A DNA stretch of 7,585 bases from Lysobacteraceae bacterium (GTDB lineage Bacteria > Pseudomonadota > Gammaproteobacteria > DSM-19610). Below the pieces are notes generated by a model. The model worked only from the letters and a program-made list of their open reading frames with translations, made no database searches and was not told where the DNA came from. Where the stretch lies: NCBI GenBank assembly GCA_020201295.1, contig JAIVHA010000178.1:1-7585 (forward strand), read 5' to 3'. The first letter of the stretch is position 1. Every line of letters starts with the position of its first letter. A program made the translations under genes and the position numbers. Positions 1 to 6,293 of the stretch are shown here, in pieces.

Positions 1-681
1 GGCCAGCACATCGGGACGCCGCACCCGCAGGCGCATTTCCCGCCGATACATCTGGTAGGCGGTCAGGGATTTCAGCACGCTCATCCACTGAATGTTCTCG
101 AAGGGCGTCAGCTCTCCACTCAGTCCCGGCAGCAGGGAGGCGGAACGTACGTCGATGATGCGGGTGGTCATGTCGGCCCGTTCCAGGTTACGGCCCATGC
201 GCAGGAAATCGTAGCCCGCGTCGTGGGTCATGGTACCCGCCAGCATGCCGGTGATGGTTTGCGCGCCCAGGATCACCTGGCGCAGGTACTCCTCGCGCCG
301 GCGTCGACCCTGGCTGCTGGCGGTGTGTTCCCGGGTCTGCAGGTACAGGTGGTTGATCTGCTCCCAGGCCTCACGGGGAATGATGTCGCGGATGGTGCGG
401 GCGTTCTCCCGTGCCAGGTGCAGCGAACCCAGGATCGAGCCTGAGTTGGTGGTATCCGTGACCAGGAAGCGCACCACGTGGCGCTCATCCGCCTCTTCGA
501 AGCGGGAATAGAACAGCTCTTCGCTGCCGGTGATATCGATGAGCGGTGCCCAGCCCAGGCGCACGCGCCGTGGGAGGTCCAGCAGCAAATGGCCGTTGAC
601 GTTGATCAGGCGCGCGGTGTTTTCCGCGCGCTCGATATAACGCGCCATCCAGTAGATCGTTTCAGCTACCCGGGACAACAT
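1..681 (-). CDS. Alpha-E domain protein (DUF403 family), C-terminus cut off by window edge
   Basis: The minus strand is open from an ATG at 681 to base 1, giving 227 residues with no stop. The protein begins MLSRVAETIYWMARYIERAE, the hallmark N-terminus of the alpha-E family (bacterial domain of unknown function DUF403, all-helical). Further family-like stretches are DTTNSGSILGSLHLARENAR (about residues 90-110), GYDFLRMGRNLERADMTTR (about 175-193) and FENIQWMSVLKSLTAYQMYR near the cut. Family members are usually around 300 residues, so roughly the last quarter is missing. The start lies two bases after the stop of the ATP-grasp gene, so the two are almost certainly cotranscribed and translationally coupled. 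No biochemical activity is firmly established. From its constant pairing with circularly permuted ATP-grasp, transglutaminase-like and Anbu genes it is predicted to take part in making or handling a peptide-like product. This reading frame is intact although the gene upstream is broken, so polar effects on its translation are likely. Confidence 0.93.
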   Translation of the reverse strand, partial: MLSRVAETIYWMARYIERAENTARLINVNGHLLLDLPRRVRLGWAPLIDITGSEELFYSRFEEADERHVVRFLVTDTTNSGSILGSLHLARENARTIRDIIPREAWEQINHLYLQTREHTASSQGRRRREEYLRQVILGAQTITGMLAGTMTHDAGYDFLRMGRNLERADMTTRIIDVRSASLLPGLSGELTPFENIQWMSVLKSLTAYQMYRREMRLRVRRPDVLA

Positions 682-683
682 GT

Positions 684-2046
684 TCAATCAGTCTCCATGT
701 CGACCACCCAGGTATCCTTGCTGCCACCGCCCTGGGAGGAATTCACCACCGTGGAGCCCTTGCGCAACGCCACACGCGTCAATCCGCCGGTGGTCACATA
801 GGTGTGTTCGCCACTGAGGATGAAGGGCCGCAGGTCCAGGTGGCGCGGTTCCACACGGTTACCCACCAGGGTGGGCGCGGTGGACAGGTTCAGCATGGGC
901 TGGGCGATATAGTTGCGCGGATCGTGGCGAATCAGGTTGATGAATTTGTCGCACTCTTCGCGACTGGCCTGTGGCCCGATGAGCATGCCATAGCCACCCG
1001 ATTCGTTGGCGGGCTTGACCACCAGTTTGTCGATATTGGCGATGACATAATCCCGCTCGGGCTTGTTGATACAGCGATAGGTAGGCACGTTGGGGATGAG
1101 GGGATCCTGGTCCAGGTAATACTTGATGATTTCGGGCACGTAGGAATAGACCACCTTGTCATCCGCCACCCCGGCACCCGGCGCGTTGGCCAGCGCCACG
1201 TTGCCGGCCTTCCAGGCACGCATCAGGCCAGGTACGCCAAGCATGGAATCGGGATCGAATGCCTCCGGATCCAGGAACATGTCATCGATGCGCCGGTAGA
1301 TGACATCCACCCGTGACGGACCCTCGATGGTGCGCATGTAGACGATGTCGTCGGTGCCCACCACCAGATCGCTGCCCTCGACGAGTTCAGCACCCATCTG
1401 CTGAGCCAGGTAGGCATGCTCGAAATAGGCGGAGTTGAAAACCCGGCAGAATGTTGTAGTCTTCGAACAGCTCCGGGAATACCCGCTTCATGACCTGGCG
1501 GTTTTCCAGCATGTAGGAGACGCCGGAGGGCACGCGCAGATTGTCTTCCAGGACATAGAGAGTTCCATCCGCATCGCGCACCAGGTCACTGCCGCAGATA
1601 TGCGCCCATACCCGGTGCGGTGGATTTACGCCGATACATTGGGGGCGGAAGTTTTTCGAGTCGGCCAGCAAGGACTCGGGGAACACGCCATCCTTGACGA
1701 TACGCTGGTCGTGATACAGGTCATCGATGAACAGGTTGAGGGCCTTCACCCGCTGTTCGAGCCCCGCTTCCACCTGCTGCCATTCACGCCGGTCGATGAT
1801 GCGCGGGATGATGTCGAAGGGCCAGGCGCGATCGATGGCACCTTCCTCCTCGGTATAGATCCGGAAGGTGATGCCCATGACATGGATGGCAGTCTCCGCT
1901 GCGGCCTTGTACTCCTGAATATCGGGGTCCTTGAGGGCGCGCAGATACTTGCACAGGGCCTGGGCGGCGGGTCGGGGACGACCGGCCACCCGGATCAGCT
2001 CGTCATGGAATCCCTTGACCTTGTAACTGCCCCAGCGAATCGCCAT
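684..2046 (-). pseudogene. Circularly permuted ATP-grasp protein (DUF404/DUF407 type), broken by internal deletion and frameshift
   Basis: Two minus-strand frames each encode half of one protein. The upstream half (2046 down to a TGA at 1387) holds the DUF404-like region and ATP-grasp motifs HICGSDLVRD, LEDNLRVPSGVSYMLENR and MKRVFPELFEDYNILP. The downstream half resumes in another frame at FNSAYFEHAYLAQQMG (about 1438) and carries GVADDK, VVKPANESGGYGMLIGP (glycine-rich ATP loop), DLRPFI and NSSQGGGSKDTWV before its TGA at 684. In relatives a segment of roughly 30-40 residues, ending in a TPG-like turn, separates EDYNILP from FNSAYFEH. Here they are adjacent, so the lesion is a deletion of about 90-120 bp ending near 1438-1448, not a single-base slip. 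The start at 2046 is chosen because AGGA lies 6 bases upstream and MAIRWGSYK matches family N-termini; an open frame reaching 2103 is less likely to be used. Intact members are predicted ATP-dependent amide-bond ligases. Assembly error or two separately translated halves are the alternatives. Confidence 0.88.
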
Positions 2047-2136
2047 GCAAAATCCTGTGTGGCTGAAAAATTCTGTTTCGAGCTTAACGCGGATGCGGGC
2101 CAAAGCGCAAACAGGTTCTGGATGACCCGTTTCTGC

Positions 2137-2144
2137 ATTATACT
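2137..2144. promoter_or_regulatory. Candidate back-to-back -10 elements of the divergent ATP-grasp and Anbu promoters
   Basis: GCATTATACTG contains a perfect TATAAT when read on the minus strand (2142 to 2137), pointing at the ATP-grasp gene. It also contains TATACT on the plus strand (2139-2144), pointing at Anbu. Neither has a convincing -35 at 16-18 bp. The minus-strand -35 position falls inside the neighbouring REP repeat (GCGGGC-like), and the plus-strand one is TTCTGG at best. This is an inference from two overlapping hexamers in the only gap between divergent genes. If the plus-strand site is used, the Anbu transcript would start close to the REP hairpin and carry all or most of it. 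Confidence 0.35.
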
Positions 2145-2195
2145 GTAGGAGCGGGCTCTGCCCGCGAACATTTTCGGGCAGAGCCCGCTCCTACA
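2144..2195. repeat. REP-type inverted pair (21-bp perfect arms, 10-nt loop)
   Basis: Arms at 2144-2164 and 2175-2195 are perfect reverse complements around a 10-base loop (CGAACATTTT). Each arm starts TGTAGGAGCGGGC and is itself a small hairpin (CGGGC, three bases, GCCCG). This matches the REP sequences of Pseudomonas and other gammaproteobacteria, with the GTAG head that RAYT transposases recognise, and two REPs facing each other form a BIME-like unit. It fills most of the gap between the divergent ATP-grasp and Anbu genes, ending 29 bases before the Anbu start codon. There is no T-run after either arm, so a simple rho-independent terminator is less likely. Confidence 0.85.
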
Positions 2196-2224
2196 ATCTC
2201 CGGATCCATGCGGGTACCGAACCC

Positions 2225-2965
2225 ATGACCTACTGCCTGTCCATTCGCGTCAACAAGGGGCTGATCTTCGCCTCTGATTCCCGCACCAATGCCGGGGTCG
2301 ACTACGTTACCACCTACAGCAAGATGCATCGCTTCGTATGGCCCGGTGAACGGGTCTGCATCCTGCTCACCGCCGGCAACCTGGCCACCTCCCAGGCGGT
2401 GATCAACCAGATCAGCAAGGATCTGGAGCGGAAGGATTGCGAACGCAACCTGCGCAAGGTTCCGCATCTCTACGATGCCGCGCACTACATCGGTTCCCTC
2501 AGCCAGGCCGAGCAGAAACAGCATTCGGGGGCCATGGAGCGCACCAAGATCAATGCCGAGGCCAGCTTCATCCTCGGCGGGCAGATCCCCGGCCGCCCAC
2601 CGGAGATCTACCTGATCTACCCGCAGGGCAATTACATCAGCGCCTCGCCGGAAACCCCCTTCCTGCAGATCGGCGAAAACAAGTACGGAAAGCCCATCCT
2701 GGATCGCATCATCAGCGCGAATACCACCCTGGAGGACGCGGCTCGCTGCGCCCTGGTGTCCATCGACTCCACCATTCGCAGCAACATCTCCGTGGGACCG
2801 CCGCTGGAGCTGGCCATCTACGAGACCGACAGTCTGGCGGAACCCCGGCACATCACCCTGGGGCTCAATTCACCCTTGTACAAGTCACTGCAAAAACGCT
2901 GGAACGAGGGCCTGCGCCGCAGCTTCCAGCGTCTGCCCCGCTTCGACTGGGAAGAGCCTAACTGA
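2225..2965 (+). CDS. anbu: Anbu, proteasome/HslV-like peptidase
   Basis: The 246-residue protein has the usual Anbu length and the family N-terminus MTYCLSIRVNKGLIFASDSR followed by TNAGVDYVTTYSKMHRF. Removal of Met would expose Thr as N-terminal nucleophile. Asp18 and Lys33 (numbering with Met) occupy the positions of the proteasomal catalytic Asp17 and Lys33. GERVCILLTAGNLATSQAVI (residues 41-60) and FILGGQIPGRPPEIYLIYPQ (115-134) are further Anbu signatures. Anbu forms ring or helical-washer assemblies in the cytoplasm; its natural substrate is unknown. Genes for circularly permuted ATP-grasp, alpha-E and transglutaminase-like proteins are its standard companions, and the first two lie divergently upstream here. 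There is no good Shine-Dalgarno before the ATG. A six-codon frame (ATG at 2208) ends in the overlapping ATGA and might couple translation, but it too lacks a ribosome site. The 3' end overlaps the convergent metallopeptidase gene by 8 bp. Confidence 0.93.
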   Translation: MTYCLSIRVNKGLIFASDSRTNAGVDYVTTYSKMHRFVWPGERVCILLTAGNLATSQAVINQISKDLERKDCERNLRKVPHLYDAAHYIGSLSQAEQKQHSGAMERTKINAEASFILGGQIPGRPPEIYLIYPQGNYISASPETPFLQIGENKYGKPILDRIISANTTLEDAARCALVSIDSTIRSNISVGPPLELAIYETDSLAEPRHITLGLNSPLYKSLQKRWNEGLRRSFQRLPRFDWEEPN

Positions 2966-4031
2966 CGCTACGGATCACCTCATGGACGAAACGCAGCTTG
3001 TGAAGGGCCAGGTCGGAAAGAATGAAGGGATAGGCATCCGGCAACCCCATGCTGCGGTTGAGGGCATTGAGGCCCACACTCAGGTGGTCCCAATCGTGCA
3101 ACAGGGTATTGAAACCTGCCGCATCGGCATCAGCCGGTGATGGTGACCGGGCCTCCTCACCATTCGTTGCCAGGGTACGCAAGCCGAAATCCTGGGCGGT
3201 TTCCAGGGTATCCACCATGTGCAGATAGTGGGCCCAGGTCTCGGCCCAGTCCTCCCAGGGATGGGAACTGGCATAGGCGCTGATCCAGCCGTTGTGCCAA
3301 TCTCCACGCGGACCCTGCTGGTAATACGTATTGAGTGCCTGCTGGTAATCGAGCCGTTCGTCGCCAAAGCGTTCCCGAAAACCCTCCAGCCAGTGACCGC
3401 CGCGCACCAGTCGATCCCAGTAGTAGTGGCCGCATTCGTGGCGAAAATGTCCAAGCAGGGTACGGTAGCCCTCGTTCATCATTTCACGCATCTTTTCACG
3501 GGCGCTGTCCTGTGCCTCGCGGAGATTGATGGTGATCATGCCGGAGCGGTGCCCGGTCAATACCTGGCTGGCTTCATTGATCTGGTCGCTGAACTCATCT
3601 CCGCCCAATTCGTCTTCCATGAATTCGAAGGCCAGGCCGCGCACGGGGTCCTGGTCACGGCCGATGATGGGCAGGCGCAATTCACGCAAGGTATACAACA
3701 GGCGGCGCTTGGCCAGCTCGATGCGATGCCAGAGCTTGATATTCTCCTTGTCGCCGAGATTGGGAATGATGTGATTGAGGCGACAGGACGAACAGTAGCG
3801 ACGCGTGTCCTCCTCCGGCACGAGCCAGTTACAAATATTATAGTCGCGGTGATTGGCGCATTGCCGATAACGGCGCCCGTCCAGGCAGGCCCGCCACATG
3901 CCATCCGTATCGGGCTCGAGGGCGGTGATCTGCAATTTTTCGCTGATGAATCCGAGCATGCGGCCGCAGGCCATGCACTGGCTGTTCTCGAAGAACAGGG
4001 TGTTGCCGCAAGTGCAGGAAAAGGTCTTCAT
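2958..4031 (-). CDS. Putative zinc-binding metallopeptidase with N-terminal zinc ribbon
   Basis: The 357-residue protein starts MKTFSCTCGNTLFFENSQCM. Cys6, Cys8, Cys19 and Cys22 (CxC...CxxC) form a likely zinc ribbon, and Cys58, Cys67, Cys80 and Cys83 may form a second metal site. HFRHECGHYYW supplies an HExxH motif (His198, Glu199, His202), and the downstream SSHPWEDWAETWAHYLH (residues 255-271) contains acidic residues suited to be the third zinc ligand (Glu260 or Glu264). This arrangement matches the bacterial putative zinc-binding peptidase family (DUF2248/Peptidase_Mx type), a cytoplasmic family of unproven substrate. No signal peptide or membrane segment is seen. The gene is convergent with Anbu and overlaps its end by 8 bp, and homologues are often seen near Anbu/ATP-grasp/alpha-E clusters, so a shared role in processing the same product is plausible. 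Only a weak CAGG ribosome site precedes the ATG. Confidence 0.85.
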   Translation of the reverse strand: MKTFSCTCGNTLFFENSQCMACGRMLGFISEKLQITALEPDTDGMWRACLDGRRYRQCANHRDYNICNWLVPEEDTRRYCSSCRLNHIIPNLGDKENIKLWHRIELAKRRLLYTLRELRLPIIGRDQDPVRGLAFEFMEDELGGDEFSDQINEASQVLTGHRSGMITINLREAQDSAREKMREMMNEGYRTLLGHFRHECGHYYWDRLVRGGHWLEGFRERFGDERLDYQQALNTYYQQGPRGDWHNGWISAYASSHPWEDWAETWAHYLHMVDTLETAQDFGLRTLATNGEEARSPSPADADAAGFNTLLHDWDHLSVGLNALNRSMGLPDAYPFILSDLALHKLRFVHEVIRSVS

Positions 4032-4078
4032 CGGAAAGCCTGTCGATGGAAAAACAACCGGATGGCGGTCAGGACTGG

Positions 4079-4107
4079 AGTATGGCCTCAGTGTATCACA
4101 GCGCCAA
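4079..4107 (-). promoter_or_regulatory. Candidate sigma-70 promoter for the metallopeptidase gene
   Basis: On the minus strand TTGGCG (4107-4102) is followed after exactly 17 bases by CATACT (4084-4079). Each hexamer matches four of six consensus positions. It sits in the 87-bp gap after the TauE/SafE gene and would give a leader of about 40 bases before the ATG at 4031. It suggests the metallopeptidase can be transcribed on its own and not only by readthrough from the exporter gene. Confidence 0.35.
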
Positions 4108-4118
4108 CCGCCCGCGGC

Positions 4119-4904
4119 TCAACCCAGCAACAGCTTCAGGCCCAGCAAGGCCAGAAATGCCGCGAAGAAGCGTTTCAGCAGGCGCTCCGGTATGCGGTGG
4201 GCCAGGCGCGCACCCAGGGGGGCGAACAGGACACTGGCTACGACGATACCCGCATAGGCCGGCAAATTGATATAACCCAGGCTCAAGGCTGGCAGTCCAA
4301 CCTGACTCCAACCGGTGATCATGTACAGGATGGTTCCGGTTACGGCGATGGGCAGTCCGATGGCGGCAGAGGTGGCCACCGCCCGCCGCACCCCCACGTT
4401 GCACCAGGTCAAAAAGGGGACGCTCAGGGTACCGCCGCCGATACCCATCAAGGTGGACACGGCACCGATCAGCGTGCCGGCGAGCGTCATGCCCGGACGC
4501 CCCGGCAGCTGGCGATGCGGGCCCGGTACGACATCCAATGCCATCCGGATCGCCACCAGGAGAAGAAAAACAGCAAACGCCAGGCGCAGGATGTCACTGG
4601 GCAGGGCAGCCGCCAGGCTGGACCCGAGGATGCCACCCAGGATGATCCCCGGCGTGATTCGGACGAACACCGGCCACTCCACCGCACCGCGCCGGTGATG
4701 CGCACGCAGGGAGGACAGTGAGGTCGTGACGATCGTGGCCAGTGATGTGCCGATGGCCAGGTGCATGATCACGGACTCATCCACGCCCTGCCCGGCGAAC
4801 ACCAGCGCCAGCACTGGCACGATGACAAGGCCACCACCGATACCCAACAGACCGGCGAGCAGGCCCGCCAGGGCACCCATGGAGAGCAGAATCAAGAGGT
4901 CCAT
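4119..4904 (-). CDS. TauE/SafE family (DUF81) sulfite/anion exporter-like membrane protein
   Basis: The 261-residue protein is mostly hydrophobic, with about eight membrane segments, and shows the internal repeat of the TauE/SafE family. GLLGIGGGLVIVPVLAL lies at residues 18-34 and is echoed by TLMGIGGGTLSVPFL at 151-165, each opening one half. HLAIGTSLATIVTTSLSSLRAHHRRGAV (48-75, in overlapping pieces) and the matching RRAVATSAAIGLPIAVTG (173-190) are also typical. Members export sulfite, sulfoacetate or related organosulfonates across the inner membrane, but many are uncharacterised and the substrate cannot be read from sequence. The ATG at 4904 is preceded by a GGGAAG sequence and gives a full-length N-terminus. 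The gene is same-strand with the metallopeptidase 87 bp downstream, with its own likely promoter in between. No sulfur metabolism gene is adjacent, so I do not infer a pathway. Confidence 0.9.
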   Translation of the reverse strand: MDLLILLSMGALAGLLAGLLGIGGGLVIVPVLALVFAGQGVDESVIMHLAIGTSLATIVTTSLSSLRAHHRRGAVEWPVFVRITPGIILGGILGSSLAAALPSDILRLAFAVFLLLVAIRMALDVVPGPHRQLPGRPGMTLAGTLIGAVSTLMGIGGGTLSVPFLTWCNVGVRRAVATSAAIGLPIAVTGTILYMITGWSQVGLPALSLGYINLPAYAGIVVASVLFAPLGARLAHRIPERLLKRFFAAFLALLGLKLLLG

Positions 4905-4934
4905 GCACTTCCCGCATCACGATCTTTGTCGCCG

Positions 4935-4963
4935 ATTGTCATGGATCCGTTCGACATGGGCAA
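4935..4963 (-). promoter_or_regulatory. Candidate sigma-70 promoter for the TauE/SafE gene
   Basis: On the minus strand TTGCCC (4963-4958) and GACAAT (4940-4935) are separated by 17 bases, each matching four of six consensus positions. The site lies between the terminator of the upstream SYLF gene and the exporter ATG at 4904, which is where a promoter is needed. Confidence 0.33.
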
Positions 4964-4968
4964 TACAT

Positions 4969-4994
4969 AAAAAAAGGCCCCACCAAGGGGCCTT
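4969..4994 (-). terminator. Rho-independent terminator of the SYLF-domain gene
   Basis: Read on the minus strand, AAGGCCCC (4994-4987), a five-base loop TTGGT, and GGGGCCTT (4981-4974) form a perfect 8-bp GC-rich stem running directly into seven Ts (complement of the A-run 4969-4975). It lies 82 bases after the stop codon of the SYLF gene and before the exporter promoter, insulating the two transcripts. The plus strand has only a weak U-tract, so it is oriented to the minus strand. Confidence 0.9.
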
Positions 4995-5076
4995 GGACGT
5001 TGCCGGTTGAGCGGCTCTGTCAAATCAATCCATGATCCACGCGAGCCGTGTTACCTGGCTGCGGGCTTGATGTGAT

Positions 5077-5637
5077 TCAGCGTTGGATATGAGAGATTTT
5101 GGTTCCCTCGATGCTGACCCCTGCCATCAACCCTTGCTGACTGAAGATAAAGGCATAGGCGTCATCCTTGAGCGAAGAGGTCGAAAGATTTTTTGCCACG
5201 CCTTCATCGACCACGACGATGGTAGGTCCGACACCGATCTCCCAGCCCTTGGTTTCCTCGATGTAGCGCACCGCTTCGTCGGTCATCAGGAAAACGGCAT
5301 AGCCGTACGTCTGGGCACCGATCTGAAGACCCCAGGAACCCGTCACCGAATTATAGTAGTCGACGACTTTTGATCCTTTCATCAGGACGCCCTCACCGTA
5401 GCTGCCACCGAACACGAGACCCGCCTTCACGATATTCGGGAACACGAGCACAGCCTTGGCGGACTGTGAAAGGGTTTCGGCGACCGGGCTGGTCTGGTAG
5501 AGCGTCTTCAGTGCCTGCATGGAATCCTTGTTCAAATCCTCGGCGGTCGCGGCGCCCGCCTGACTCATGACACTGAACGACAGGATTGACGCGATCGCAA
5601 ACAACATCGCCCGGAAATTGTTTTGTACTGTAACCAT
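5077..5637 (-). CDS. Secreted SYLF/Ysc84-domain lipid-binding-type protein
   Basis: The 186-residue protein has a Sec signal peptide: Arg9, a hydrophobic core at 10-24 and an AGAA cleavage region near 27-30, with no lipobox Cys. The mature part is a single SYLF (Ysc84, PF04366-type) domain. Diagnostic stretches are VLVFPNIVKAGLVFGGSYGE (63-82, plus GVL), the GSWGLQIGAQTYGYAVFLM region (100-118), GPTIVVVDEG (137-146) and FSQQGLMAGVSIEGTKI (165-181). SYLF domains bind phosphoinositides in eukaryotes. Bacterial periplasmic versions have no settled function and are often linked to envelope or stress contexts. The start is secure: AAGGAG lies 7 bases before the ATG. A palindrome TTGTTC-G-GAACAA lies just upstream (5660-5672). 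The gene ends with a strong terminator 82 bases downstream. DUF3096 lies upstream on the same strand, and a MITE-like element now separates the two. Confidence 0.92.
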   Translation of the reverse strand: MVTVQNNFRAMLFAIASILSFSVMSQAGAATAEDLNKDSMQALKTLYQTSPVAETLSQSAKAVLVFPNIVKAGLVFGGSYGEGVLMKGSKVVDYYNSVTGSWGLQIGAQTYGYAVFLMTDEAVRYIEETKGWEIGVGPTIVVVDEGVAKNLSTSSLKDDAYAFIFSQQGLMAGVSIEGTKISHIQR

Positions 5638-5659
5638 CTTGATACTCCTTTCTTGTCAG

Positions 5660-5672
5660 TTGTTCGGAACAA
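5660..5672. promoter_or_regulatory. Candidate operator palindrome in the SYLF leader
   Basis: TTGTTC and GAACAA are perfect 6-bp inverted arms around a single central G, 23 bases upstream of the SYLF start codon and just upstream of its ribosome site. The size and symmetry suit a dimeric repressor site or a small leader hairpin. No matching second copy is obvious in the window, so regulation is inference only. Confidence 0.25.
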
Positions 5673-5729
5673 GAATAGTTACAAGAGATGGCTCAGTCTG
5701 TACGCTATCGAACATTTAAACAATACTTA

Positions 5730-5865
5730 GGGAATCTCTGATTTATTCGAATATTCTCGTCATTGCGAGCGCAGCGAAGCAATCTCCAAGCCATTGATCT
5801 ACCGTAGCTTGAGATTGCTTCGCTGCGCTCGCAATGACGGTTTAGTGAATAAATCAGAGATTCCC
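5730..5865. mobile_element. MITE-like element with nested inverted repeats and TA flanks
   Basis: Terminal inverted repeats of 19 bp (GGGAATCTCTGATTTATTC at 5730-5748, complement at 5847-5865) enclose a second, perfect 29-bp inverted repeat (5758-5786 and 5811-5839) that starts CGTCATTGCGAGCGCAGCGA. The centre is 24 bases. A TA dinucleotide lies immediately outside each end (5728-5729 and 5866-5867), as expected for a TA target duplication of the IS630/Tc1 or Correia-like kind. The inner TCATTGCGAGCG...GAAGCAATCTC motif is a very widespread bacterial dispersed repeat, so this may be a composite: a common palindrome carried inside or captured by a MITE. It encodes no protein. It sits between DUF3096 and the SYLF gene, and a transcript crossing it would fold into a very long hairpin. 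Confidence 0.85.
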
Positions 5866-6017
5866 TAGATATGCAAACCACCCGCACCAAACAACCCAAG
5901 CAAGCCAATCACGATCAAGTAGATGGCCACGATATAGTTCAACAGTCGCGGCACCAGCAGAATAAGAATGCCGGCGATCAGTGAAACCAGGGGTGCGATA
6001 CTTAGCGTCATGTTCAT
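5865..6017 (-). CDS. DUF3096 family small membrane protein
   Basis: This 50-residue protein, MNMTLSIAPLVSLIAGILIL followed by VPRLLNYIVAIYLIVIGLLG and LFGAGGLHI, is two hydrophobic helices with a short VPRLLNYIV turn, the complete pattern of the DUF3096 family. It is an inner-membrane protein of unknown function. The ATG at 6017 is chosen over an open frame reaching 6104 because GAGGAG lies 6 bases upstream and because the family begins here; the longer N-terminus has no family resemblance. The stop codon TAG is made of the TA flank plus the first base of the MITE terminal repeat. Without the element the same position reads TAA, so the protein is unchanged. The SYLF gene follows on the same strand about 90 bp away once the element is discounted, so the two may have formed an operon. 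Confidence 0.85.
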   Translation of the reverse strand: MNMTLSIAPLVSLIAGILILLVPRLLNYIVAIYLIVIGLLGLFGAGGLHI

Positions 6018-6160
6018 GGTCGTCTCCTCGTCAATCAGGGTTATGCTGACAACATCAGCCTGGAGACTGTACACCACACCACAACCCGGCAGCATGCGAA
6101 ACACAGAAATTACCTATGTTTTTGATAAATATATAGTTTATGAAGCCCGCCCGCTCCGTC

Positions 6161-6180
6161 ATGCGCGCGTAGGCGGGCAT
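6161..6180. repeat. Degenerate palindromic repeat (ATGCCCGC...GCGGGCAT type)
   Basis: ATGCGCGC GTAG GCGGGCAT is an 8-bp stem with one mismatch around a four-base loop, preceded by CCGTC and followed by GGCGAA. It resembles the dispersed repeat usually written CGTCATGCCCGCG...GGCGGGCAT, common in many proteobacterial intergenic regions. The single mismatch (G for C at the fifth position) suggests an old, decaying copy. Confidence 0.5.
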
Positions 6181-6293
6181 GGCGAATCAATCGGAGCTGT
6201 TTTACTCCCACCGCAAGGCTCGACCTGCATCACAGCCTTCCATAAGCCGACCCACGCCCTATGTATGCTAGCGCCCAGACAAGCACCGACACT

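Noticed and set aside
1387..1397. Programmed frameshift or deliberate split of the ATP-grasp protein into two cistrons
   Set aside because: About 30-40 family residues are missing at the junction, there is no slippery heptamer, and the ATG of the second frame has no ribosome site, so a deletion is the simpler reading.
1435..2148. Plus-strand open frame opposite the ATP-grasp N-terminal half
   Set aside because: It is antisense to clear ATP-grasp family sequence, with no recognisable domain or ribosome site.
2208..2228. Six-codon leader frame overlapping the Anbu start as ATGA
   Set aside because: It lacks a Shine-Dalgarno and is short enough to occur by chance; mentioned only as a possible coupling device.
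2138..2851. Minus-strand open frame of 237 codons opposite Anbu
   Set aside because: It is the antisense shadow of a well-recognised Anbu gene and would begin and end in arbitrary places, including inside the REP repeat.
3219..4721. Plus-strand open frame of 500 codons
   Set aside because: It lies antisense to the metallopeptidase and TauE/SafE genes, has low-complexity Gln/Gly/Arg-rich translation with no family resemblance, and exists only because of the codon bias of the real genes.
5730..5865. CRISPR-like repeat
   Set aside because: There are only two copies of each arm, in inverted orientation, with no regular spacers.
5705..5908. Minus-strand open frame containing RHCERSEAIS
   Set aside because: This is the well-known spurious translation of the TCATTGCGAGCG dispersed repeat inside the MITE, not a gene.
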